DNA of 18,804 nucleotides from Campylobacteraceae bacterium (GTDB taxonomy: Bacteria > Campylobacterota > Campylobacteria > Campylobacterales > UBA6016), in assembly GCA_022758985.1 (NCBI GenBank), contig JAEMQC010000137.1, forward strand, positions 1 through 18,804, given 5' to 3'. The position numbers were made by a program, and so were the translations under genes. This document shows, one piece after another, positions 7,392-13,307 of this stretch; the stretch's first letter is position 1, and every line of letters begins with the position of its first letter. Below the pieces are notes generated by a model that made no database searches, was not told where the DNA came from, and worked only from the letters and a program-made list of their open reading frames with translations.

Positions 7392-8348
7392 ATGAAAAAA
7401 GCCATATACATAACTTCAGTAGCGGCTGTTTTTCTGTTTGGTGCGGAGCCGTCGGCCTTTAAGGCTGGCGACCTCGATTTGCCAAATCCTTACGGTCTAA
7501 CAAGCTCAGAGAAAAAAATAGTAGAACAAAACAAAAATATCCAAAATATCTCCACAAAACTGTTTGATACGGCGCAAAGCCAAATAGAACTCAGAAACGA
7601 GATAGACGGTATCAAATCTCTCGTAGTCGGACACTCTGAAAAAATAAGAGATTTTGATAGAAAAATAAATAGCGACGACAACAACTCAATAAAAACATTA
7701 GAAAAAAGATTTGAAGAAAATTTAAAGAATCAAAACGAAAACTATGACAAAATTATGAAGACTCTCTCTGCAATAGCGGCGCTTCTTGACGACACTAGGG
7801 ATAACTACGTAAGTAAAGAGCAACTAAAGGCTATAGTAGGCAAAAACTACAAAGAGATAAAAAGTAAAAAGACAAAAGCACAACCGCAAGATGAAGCTGT
7901 TGATGATAATAAAACACAAAAACCAGAAGCGACAAAAAAGCAAGAGGGAGCCCAAAAAGAAAAAAAAGAGACTCTAGTAAACAGTGATGAACTATTCAAA
8001 GAGGCTCAAAAAAATTACCGGGATAACAAACTAAAAGAAGCCAGAGAGGCTTTTGAGTCGATACAAAAAAACGACAGCGAATATAAAAAGGGTCTTGTAG
8101 CGTTTTATATAGGCGAAATAGACTATAAAAACGGTGAATACAAAACTGCGCTAGAGCAATATCAAAAAAGCATAGAAGCGGACGAAAAAGCCAGCTACGT
8201 TCCCATTATACTGTTTCATACGGCGGCAAGCCTAGAAAAACTTGGCGACAAAGAGGCTGCCAAGAAAATACTAAACTCGCTGATAACAAACTACCCAAAA
8301 CACTATCTCCTGCCTTCAGCAAAAAAAAAGCTAGCCGAAATCAAATAA
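7392..8348 (+). CDS. cpoB: Tol-Pal-associated periplasmic TPR protein (YbgF/CpoB family)
   Basis: This is a periplasmic protein of the Tol-Pal cluster. In E. coli CpoB coordinates outer-membrane constriction with septal peptidoglycan synthesis; the same role here is inferred. Residues 1-18 form a signal peptide ending FGA. A coiled-coil region (about 35-115) is followed by a Lys/Glu/Gln-rich low-complexity linker (about 150-195), then TPR-like helical repeats (about 198-318): DELFKEAQKNYRDNKLKEAR, KKGLVAFYIGEIDYKNGEYK and ASLEKLGDKEAAKKIL. The end LPSAKKKLAEIK is typical of YbgF proteins. It starts 6 bp after pal with only a weak ribosome site (AGAAAG), so it is probably co-transcribed and translationally coupled. 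Confidence 0.88.
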   Translation: MKKAIYITSVAAVFLFGAEPSAFKAGDLDLPNPYGLTSSEKKIVEQNKNIQNISTKLFDTAQSQIELRNEIDGIKSLVVGHSEKIRDFDRKINSDDNNSIKTLEKRFEENLKNQNENYDKIMKTLSAIAALLDDTRDNYVSKEQLKAIVGKNYKEIKSKKTKAQPQDEAVDDNKTQKPEATKKQEGAQKEKKETLVNSDELFKEAQKNYRDNKLKEAREAFESIQKNDSEYKKGLVAFYIGEIDYKNGEYKTALEQYQKSIEADEKASYVPIILFHTAASLEKLGDKEAAKKILNSLITNYPKHYLLPSAKKKLAEIK

Positions 8349-8381
8349 GAGTTCGGCTGTCTTAAATAAAATCTTTTTTTT
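8333..8381 (+). terminator. Possible weak terminator at the end of cpoB
   Basis: AGCCGAA (8333-8339) and TTCGGCT (8352-8358) form a 7-bp stem across the cpoB stop codon with a 12-base loop. An eight-T run follows at 8374-8381, but 15 bases after the stem, too far for a classical intrinsic terminator. The T run may instead belong to the slyD promoter. The pairing is seen; termination is doubtful. Confidence 0.3.
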
Positions 8382-8383
8382 AG

Positions 8384-8389
8384 TAAAAT
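8384..8389 (+). promoter_or_regulatory. Likely -10 box for slyD
   Basis: TAAAAT lies just after an eight-T run, an arrangement typical of Campylobacter sigma-70 promoters, which have periodic T-rich DNA rather than a -35 box. It differs from TATAAT at one position. Transcription starting near 8396 would give a leader of about 39 bases before the slyD ATG at 8435. Confidence 0.45.
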
Positions 8390-8434
8390 CCTACCCTATG
8401 CATTTATGCAAAACTAAATACAAGAGAGATAAAA

Positions 8435-8956
8435 ATGGCATTTGAAAATAATATGGTCGTTGCTTTTGCATACGAACTTAAAGACGCCGATACTAAAGAA
8501 ATTATTGATGCTTCGGCAGAGGGTTATCCGCTAGAGTTTATCACAGGAAAAGGTCACATAATTCCAGGTCTTGAATCCGAAATAGTAAAAATGAACGTTG
8601 GCGATAGTGCAACCGTAGTTGTTGCGCCAGAGGAAGCTTACGGTGTTTATAACGAAGAGGCCATAAAAGCTTATCCAGCAGAGCAATTTGCCGGTATAGA
8701 ACTTGCCGTCGGACTTCCACTATACGGACAAGCCGAAGACGGCTCTACCGTGCAAGTGACCGTAAAAGCTTTCAATGAGTCGGAAGTAACTATAGATTAC
8801 AACCACCCTCTTGCAGGCAAAACACTAGAGTTTGCTGTAACTATAGAATCGGCAAGAGTTGCTAGCGCAGAAGAGGCGATGACAGGCAGAGTACAGTGTG
8901 CAGACCATGGCTCAAAAGGCGGATGCGGCACAGGTGGATGCGGCTGCGGACACTAA
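8435..8956 (+). CDS. slyD: FKBP-type peptidyl-prolyl isomerase, SlyD family
   Basis: This is a cytoplasmic prolyl isomerase and chaperone of the SlyD family, which in other bacteria also helps deliver nickel to hydrogenase. The FKBP part (about 1-70 and 120-145) shows VVAFAYELKD, the PLEFITGKGHIIPGLE active-site segment, and DYNHPLAGKTLEF. The inserted chaperone flap lies between, at about 72-120. The last ~20 residues form a Cys/His/Gly-rich tail with Cys155, His158, Cys164, Cys169, Cys171 and His173. This is a short metal-binding tail like that of E. coli SlyD (196 residues), but smaller. It has its own leader and promoter and is followed by a hairpin, so it may be a single-gene unit. It is slightly apart from the Tol genes in function. 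Confidence 0.95.
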   Translation: MAFENNMVVAFAYELKDADTKEIIDASAEGYPLEFITGKGHIIPGLESEIVKMNVGDSATVVVAPEEAYGVYNEEAIKAYPAEQFAGIELAVGLPLYGQAEDGSTVQVTVKAFNESEVTIDYNHPLAGKTLEFAVTIESARVASAEEAMTGRVQCADHGSKGGCGTGGCGCGH

Positions 8957-9093
8957 CATTTTAATAGTACACCAAGCGGGTAAAGCCCGCTTGGCCACAC
9001 TAGCCGCTATACCACATGTAGCAAAGCGTAATTGTACAGCGCAGTGAGCACAAAAGCTAGCTGCATGAAGCGACAGATTTTTATGGAGGATAT
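8957..9093 (+). other. slyD-fabD intergenic region
   Basis: This 137-base stretch has no convincing gene. It holds the perfect hairpin at 8972-8994, an alternating purine-rich segment at about 9018-9075 with scattered AGCG/GCAGTG-like words and the palindrome AGCTAGCT (9056-9063), and a strong GGAGG ribosome site for fabD at 9085-9089. I find no clear -10 box for fabD; TATACC at about 9008-9013 is a weak candidate. The middle segment looks unlike the flanking genes and could be a remnant of an intergenic repeat family, which cannot be tested here. Confidence 0.4.
8972..8994. terminator. Perfect 9-bp GC-rich hairpin after slyD
   Basis: CCAAGCGGG (8972-8980) and CCCGCTTGG (8986-8994) pair perfectly around the loop TAAAG, 15 bases after the slyD stop. 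The position suits a slyD terminator, but no T tract follows on either strand, so it could instead be a 3'-end stabilising or processing structure. The structure is certain; the role is not. Confidence 0.6.
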
Positions 9094-10026
9094 ATGAAAA
9101 AAGTAGCCTTTTTATTTCCGGGACAAGGGTCTCAAACACTCGGTATGGGTAAAGATTTTTTGGAAAGTTTTGCCGATGCCAAGGCTATGTTTGAAGAGGC
9201 AAACGACGCCCTTGGATTTGATATTCAAAAAATAATGTTTGAAGATGGCGAAAAGCTTGAACAGACGATGTACGCTCAACCGGCAATACTTCTGACCAGC
9301 CTAATAGCTCTTGCGGCTTTCAAAAAAGAGTGCGACATAACTCCCGTATTTGCAATAGGACACTCTCTTGGCGAGTTTAGTGCGATTAGCGCAGCGGGCG
9401 CACTAACTCTCGGCGATGCGGTATATACGGTACACCAAAGGGGCAAGTTTATGGCCGAGGAGTGCGAAGGCAAAGATACGGGGATGATGGCGGTACTTGG
9501 GCTTGACGACGACAAGTGTGAAGCGATATGCGAACAGGCTAGAAGTGACGGCAAAAAAGTGTGGGCGGTAAACTACAATACCGACGGTCAGCTGGTACTT
9601 GCAGGACTCAAAGCCGACCTTGCCGCACTCGAAGCGCCGCTAAAAGAAGCGGGAGCAAAAAGAGCTTTACTTCTTAATATGTCTGTTTGCAGCCACTGTG
9701 AGATACTAGAAAATGCCTCTTTAAAACTAAAAACGCTTTTAGACGAAAAAATGAGCGATAGTTTTGCTTTTCCTATAGTATCCAACGCAACAAGCGAAAA
9801 ATACTCCACAAAAGCGGTGGCTCTAGAGCTACTGCAAAAACAACTGGTAAGTCCGGTGCTATACAAACAATCAATCAAAAAATTTGAAGGCGAAGTAGAA
9901 GCGTTCATAGAATTTGGCAACGGTGCAGTGTTAGCAGGACTCAACAAAAGAGGGGTTAATGCGCCTACATACAGCGTCAACTCACCTGCTGCAATAGCCC
10001 AAATCATAGAAAAAATAAGAGGCTAA
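9094..10026 (+). CDS. fabD: Malonyl-CoA:ACP transacylase
   Basis: This enzyme transfers the malonyl group from CoA to acyl carrier protein, supplying the extender unit for fatty acid synthesis in the cytoplasm. Active-site residues are visible at almost the same positions as in E. coli FabD: GQGSQ (Gln11 in the oxyanion hole), the nucleophile Ser91 in GHSLG, Arg116 in HQRGKFM, which binds the malonyl carboxylate, and His201 in SVCSHCE. Length (310 residues) is typical. A near-perfect GGAGG ribosome site lies 4 bases before the ATG. mtnN follows after only 3 bp, so fabD heads a compact five-gene run. It is separated from other fatty acid genes here, as I recall for C. jejuni. Confidence 0.97.
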   Translation: MKKVAFLFPGQGSQTLGMGKDFLESFADAKAMFEEANDALGFDIQKIMFEDGEKLEQTMYAQPAILLTSLIALAAFKKECDITPVFAIGHSLGEFSAISAAGALTLGDAVYTVHQRGKFMAEECEGKDTGMMAVLGLDDDKCEAICEQARSDGKKVWAVNYNTDGQLVLAGLKADLAALEAPLKEAGAKRALLLNMSVCSHCEILENASLKLKTLLDEKMSDSFAFPIVSNATSEKYSTKAVALELLQKQLVSPVLYKQSIKKFEGEVEAFIEFGNGAVLAGLNKRGVNAPTYSVNSPAAIAQIIEKIRG

Positions 10027-10029
10027 AAA

Positions 10030-10716
10030 ATGAAAATAGCAATCCTTGGGGCGATGAGGGAGGAGATAGAACCGCTTCTTACAAAAATAGAAAATTTAAC
10101 AAAACACGAATACGCAAGTAATATTTTTTACACCGGAACTCTTTGCGGCAAAGAGATAGCGATGGCGTATAGCAAGATAGGTAAAGTCAACGCTGCGCTT
10201 ACAGCCACTCTTCTAATCGAAAAATTCGGATGCCAAAAGCTACTTTTTAGCGGTGTCGCTGGAGGTATTAACGAGGCTCTTAAAATCGGAGACTTGATAT
10301 TCGGCGAAAAACTGGTGCAGCACGACGTAGACATAACGGCTTTTGGACACCCTTGGGGCTTTATACCTGAAAGCGGCGATTTCGTGGAGTCTGACGGAGA
10401 GCTAAACGAGCTTGCGAAAAAAGTAGCTTCAAAAATGGGCGTAAAAATCATAGGCGGCACTATAGCTACTGGCGATCAGTTTATCGCAAGCGAAGAGAAA
10501 AAAGAGTGGATCAAAAACACTTACAAAGCGGATGCTCTCGAGATGGAGGGCGCAAGCGTAGGATATGTATGCAAATGCCTAAACGTACCGTTTTTTGTCC
10601 TTCGCGCAATCTCCGATACTGCGGACATGGATGCCGGCTTTAGCTTTGAGGAGTTTCTCGTATCAAGCGCCAAAGTAAGCGCAAATTTCTTAGAAAACAT
10701 GATAGATGAGCTCTGA
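10030..10716 (+). CDS. mtnN: 5'-methylthioadenosine/S-adenosylhomocysteine nucleosidase
   Basis: This enzyme hydrolyses the adenine from methylthioadenosine and S-adenosylhomocysteine, feeding methionine salvage and autoinducer-2 synthesis. In Campylobacter and Helicobacter the same enzyme is known to cleave 6-amino-6-deoxyfutalosine in the futalosine route to menaquinone, so a double role is likely here. Catalytic features are present: GAMREEIE with Glu12, SGVAGGI, the ribose-binding MEG motif with Glu173, and the proton donor Asp196 in AISDTAD. The 228 residues match the family. It begins 3 bp after fabD with a modest AGAGG ribosome site, and its end overlaps the next gene by 11 bp. Confidence 0.96.
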   Translation: MKIAILGAMREEIEPLLTKIENLTKHEYASNIFYTGTLCGKEIAMAYSKIGKVNAALTATLLIEKFGCQKLLFSGVAGGINEALKIGDLIFGEKLVQHDVDITAFGHPWGFIPESGDFVESDGELNELAKKVASKMGVKIIGGTIATGDQFIASEEKKEWIKNTYKADALEMEGASVGYVCKCLNVPFFVLRAISDTADMDAGFSFEEFLVSSAKVSANFLENMIDEL

Positions 10717-11470
10717 AATAGTATTCAGTAAAAAAGTAATCAAACTATTCGGACAAACAAACGCCAAGTACTCCCTAATAGAAGAAGGGGATAGAGTGCT
10801 CGTGGCTTTGTCGGGCGGCAAAGACTCACATGCGATGCTCCATCTTATATCTAGGCTCAAGCGGATTGCCCCTTATGATTTTGAGTTTAAAGCCGTAACG
10901 CTTAGCTATGGCATGGGCGAAAATCTGGAGTTTTTGACAAAACACTGCAAAGGTCATGGCATAGAGCATGAGATAATCGATTCAAAAATCTTTGAAATAG
11001 CAGAAAATCATATCAGGGAAAACTCCTCCTTTTGCAGCTTTTTTTCACGCATGAGACGCGGAGCGCTATATACGTATGCACTACAAAACGGCTACAACAA
11101 GCTGGCCCTTGGGCATCATCTAGACGACGCAGCAGAGAGTTTTTTTATGAACCTATTCCAAAACGGTGCGCTCCGCTCTCTGGCTCCAAAATATAGGGCC
11201 AAAAACGGCATAGTGGTAATACGCCCACTTATTATGATGCGTGAAGCCCAGCTGGAGAGCTTCGCAAAAACAAACTCCATAGCGGTAGTCGGCGACGAAG
11301 CATGTCCTGCAATGAATTTTAAAGTTAAAATGCCATACAAAAGAGAAGAAACGAAGAATTTTCTGAAAAATCTAGAAAAAGAGAAACCCCAGCTCTTTAC
11401 TATGCTAAAATCAGCATTTGAACACATACATGACGATACCTTTTTTGATCCTACTAGATTCAAACTATAA
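10706..11470 (+). CDS. TtcA-family PP-loop tRNA thiolation ATPase with altered cysteine motif
   Basis: This is an adenylating PP-loop enzyme related to TtcA, which puts the 2-thio group on cytidine 32 of some tRNAs. Residues 36-41 (SGGKDS) are the ATP-binding loop. The FCSFFSRMRRGALYTYA segment (109-125) and the GHHLDDAAESFFMN segment are characteristic of TtcA. E. coli TtcA holds an iron-sulfur cluster with a CxxC pair at this first segment plus a third cysteine near the C-terminus. Here the first Cys (110) remains but the second position is Phe113, and a single later Cys200 occurs in DEACPAM. Cluster binding and substrate are therefore uncertain. It overlaps mtnN by 11 bp. The TtcA family call is sure, the exact modification is not. 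Confidence 0.82.
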   Translation: MSSEIVFSKKVIKLFGQTNAKYSLIEEGDRVLVALSGGKDSHAMLHLISRLKRIAPYDFEFKAVTLSYGMGENLEFLTKHCKGHGIEHEIIDSKIFEIAENHIRENSSFCSFFSRMRRGALYTYALQNGYNKLALGHHLDDAAESFFMNLFQNGALRSLAPKYRAKNGIVVIRPLIMMREAQLESFAKTNSIAVVGDEACPAMNFKVKMPYKREETKNFLKNLEKEKPQLFTMLKSAFEHIHDDTFFDPTRFKL

Positions 11471-11475
11471 AGGAG
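11469..11475 (+). promoter_or_regulatory. Strong ribosome site that fixes the DUF4282 start
   Basis: AAAGGAG lies 5 bases before the ATG at 11481. It indicates that the in-frame ATG 63 bases further upstream (11418), which lies inside the preceding gene, is not the real start. Confidence 0.85.
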
Positions 11476-11480
11476 ACGCT

Positions 11481-11762
11481 ATGAAGGAATTTTTTGAGTT
11501 TAGGAAACTAATTACTCCCGCCGTCATAAAAGTAGTATTTATCCTTGGCGTTGTACTTAGCTTTTTGTTGGGGGCGCTTGACATAAAAGCCGGCGTAAAT
11601 GCCATAGATTTCGGCGGTAGCGCACTTATATTTTCCGGTATCCTAAAAATATTTTTCGGGCCTATCATAGTGCGAGTATGGTGCGAGATAATAGTGGTCT
11701 TATTCAAGATAAACGACAGCTTGACTGATATAAAAAGAGGGCTGAAAAAAGATGACCAGTAA
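11481..11762 (+). CDS. DUF4282-type small membrane protein
   Basis: This 93-residue protein has two predicted membrane segments (about 16-34 and 43-64) and resembles the DUF4282 family: a FRKLITP start, a glycine-rich second helix, a VRVWCEIIVVLFKINDSL segment and a charged tail. The family has no established function as far as I know. The start at 11481 is chosen for the strong ribosome site 5 bases upstream; a longer reading from 11418 would overlap the TtcA-like gene by 53 bases and add residues that do not look like the family. It overlaps the next gene by 11 bp. Both proteins are small membrane proteins and may work together, which is inferred from position only. Confidence 0.72.
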   Translation: MKEFFEFRKLITPAVIKVVFILGVVLSFLLGALDIKAGVNAIDFGGSALIFSGILKIFFGPIIVRVWCEIIVVLFKINDSLTDIKRGLKKDDQ

Positions 11763-12270
11763 AATAGAAAAATTTGTAGACGAAAAATTAGTACCGTTCG
11801 TATTTATTACGTCTCAAAACCCTATTTTATTCCACGACCTGCTAGAGGCAAATAGGCAGCTAAAAGAGGGGCTTATACCTAGCAGCAGTGCGCTTGGCTA
11901 CAGAATAAAGCTACGCAATATGTATATCGCTTTTTTAGTCTTAATACATCTATTTTTTATTTTGCCGGGCACCGTGATATTCCACAAGTCTCTCGCAAAG
12001 CTAGACTGCCACCTTTCTATTATCCTAGCCATAGTCGTTACCGGGGCGTTTTTTATAGGCTTTACGGCCTTTAGGGACTATATGGTGGACAAAATATCAC
12101 AACAAAGAGTAAAAGAGGGATGGAGACTTCATTTCCCACTATTTGATTTTGATAGCTTTAGTGACAAAGTAGCCGCTATCTATACGCAAGCCATTAAGAA
12201 AAAAATCTCCCGCGGAGAGCTAGAGTTTTTCGTAATGAGCGAACTCTCGAAAGAAGGCGAAAAAGCGTAA
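11752..12270 (+). CDS. Two-helix membrane protein of unknown function
   Basis: I do not recognise this 172-residue protein. Two strongly hydrophobic segments (about 54-73 and 87-107) form a hairpin in the membrane, with a ~50-residue N-terminal part rich in charged residues and a ~60-residue C-terminal part that is probably cytoplasmic. The ATG overlaps the end of the DUF4282 gene by 11 bp, a spacing also seen between mtnN and the TtcA-like gene, and this suggests translational coupling. Composition and codon use resemble the neighbours, so it looks native. The final codons (Lys-Ala-stop) form the left arm of the convergent terminator. No catalytic motif is visible. Confidence 0.75.
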   Translation: MTSKIEKFVDEKLVPFVFITSQNPILFHDLLEANRQLKEGLIPSSSALGYRIKLRNMYIAFLVLIHLFFILPGTVIFHKSLAKLDCHLSIILAIVVTGAFFIGFTAFRDYMVDKISQQRVKEGWRLHFPLFDFDSFSDKVAAIYTQAIKKKISRGELEFFVMSELSKEGEKA

Positions 12271-12284
12271 TTGTTTACGCTTTT
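12261..12284. terminator. Bidirectional intrinsic terminator built from two coding ends
   Basis: AAAAGCGTAA (12261-12270) and TTACGCTTTT (12275-12284) form a perfect 10-bp stem with the loop TTGT. Reading rightward the stem ends in four T residues; reading leftward it ends in five. It lies exactly between two convergent genes. The left arm contains the last codons and TAA of the plus-strand membrane protein gene, and the right arm contains those of mogA on the minus strand. Confidence 0.85.
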
Positions 12285-12802
12285 GGTCTAAACGCTTTTA
12301 TCACATCTTCATTCGTCTCAATATAAGCCCCGCCGATAAGGTCGATGCAGTATGGAATGGCCGGGAATACGGCGTCCAGACACTCTCTAATCGATTTTGG
12401 CTTGCCCGGAAGATTTACTATTAGCGTTCTACCTCTTATTCCAGCGGTCTGACGTGAAAGTATTGCGGTAGGAACATACTTTAGCGACACCTGACGCATT
12501 AACTCGCCAAAACCCGGCATCATCTTTTGGCATACCGCCTCGGTAGCCTCCGGCGTGACATCTCTGAGTGCAGGCCCTGTGCCTCCAGTCGTCACTATAA
12601 GAGAGCACCCTTCTTTGTCGGCCAGCTCCTTCATTGTCTCCTCGATAAGCGGCTGTTCGTCCGGAATCACCCTATATACATCGCTCCAGTCGTTTTTTAT
12701 ATACTCTTTTAGCGTCTCTATTATCGCTTTGCCGGATAAATCTTCGTATACCCCTGCGCTCGCCCTGTCCGATACCGTAATAACGCCTATTTTAAGCTCC
12801 AT
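12275..12802 (-). CDS. mogA: Molybdopterin adenylyltransferase
   Basis: This enzyme adenylates molybdopterin with ATP, the step before molybdenum insertion by MoeA in cofactor synthesis. Molybdenum enzymes such as formate dehydrogenase and nitrate reductase are common in Campylobacter. The 175 residues match MogA (about 195 in E. coli). The N-terminal strand is KIGVITVSDRASAG. The diagnostic active-site segment TTGGTGPALRDVTPEAT spans 71-87 with Asp81, and Asp48 is in the position of the second conserved aspartate. NLPGKP near the C-terminus is also typical. It is the last gene of the minus-strand run, starting 4 bp after bioV with a TGAGG site inside the bioV end. No other molybdenum gene is nearby. 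Confidence 0.94.
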   Translation of the reverse strand: MELKIGVITVSDRASAGVYEDLSGKAIIETLKEYIKNDWSDVYRVIPDEQPLIEETMKELADKEGCSLIVTTGGTGPALRDVTPEATEAVCQKMMPGFGELMRQVSLKYVPTAILSRQTAGIRGRTLIVNLPGKPKSIRECLDAVFPAIPYCIDLIGGAYIETNEDVIKAFRPKA

Positions 12803-12806
12803 TCAA

Positions 12807-13307
12807 CTACCTCAATATGTGATTTTTATTTTTTAGATAATAGACACTTCCATACTGTCTAAAAAACTCTGCGCTAGCCTCCGGCTCCACTACTCTATCA
12901 TTACCGCCTATAAATACCTCTATCTTTACACCTCTGTGGGATACCGAAGCTATCTCGGAGGCACTCCAATCAAAATACAAAAGCTCCCTTAGTTCTGCAG
13001 ATGTGCCCGGTATGCCGTATCTTTTGCCCTCCTCTTCGCTTAATCCGCTCTTTTTTAGAAGTTTTAGGCGATATAGCGCAGGGTCGGTCTCAAAAGCGGC
13101 TATTTGCGCCTCTTTGAAATCGGCGCTCTTGTGGGTATAGTATGCCGGTGAGAGCAGTATTAGCTTTGCAACATCTTTGTTTTGTGCGGCAAATTTTAGC
13201 GCAGCTATAGAACCATAGCTAAATCCGGCGATATACTCCCCAAAAGAAGGCAAAAACTCGTCAAATAGCCCCTCTTCCCCATTTAGACAAAAACCGCTAT
13301 AAAACAC
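12807..13307 (-). CDS. bioV: BioV-type pimeloyl-ACP methyl ester esterase
   Basis: This is a small alpha/beta hydrolase of the BioV type. BioV, described from Helicobacter pylori, removes the methyl group from pimeloyl-ACP methyl ester in biotin synthesis, replacing BioH. A complete catalytic triad can be placed: Ser30 in the nucleophile elbow GFSYG, Asp137 in FIGGNDRVVEP, and His163 in KNKNHILR. The 166 residues are far below the ~250 of BioH, as expected for BioV. The start codon is GTG; the AAGGGAG site (13312-13318) just before it and the family-like start FYSGF support it. It overlaps the FtsH-like gene by 11 bp. No biotin gene is adjacent, so the name rests on sequence type alone. Confidence 0.78.
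   Translation of the reverse strand: MFYSGFCLNGEEGLFDEFLPSFGEYIAGFSYGSIAALKFAAQNKDVAKLILLSPAYYTHKSADFKEAQIAAFETDPALYRLKLLKKSGLSEEEGKRYGIPGTSAELRELLYFDWSASEIASVSHRGVKIEVFIGGNDRVVEPEASAEFFRQYGSVYYLKNKNHILR

Noticed and set aside
8912..9139. Minus-strand open frame across the slyD-fabD spacer
   Set aside because: It has no ribosome site, overlaps both flanking genes on the other strand and has no recognisable protein pattern; the spacer is better read as noncoding.
9588..10007. Open frame opposite fabD (139 residues, minus strand)
   Set aside because: It is wholly antisense to a clear enzyme gene; Ser/Ala-rich composition is the expected reverse reading of the fabD codons.
11418..11480. Upstream ATG extension of the DUF4282 gene
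   Set aside because: The extra 21 residues come from inside the preceding gene, and the AAAGGAG site sits just before the later ATG at 11481.
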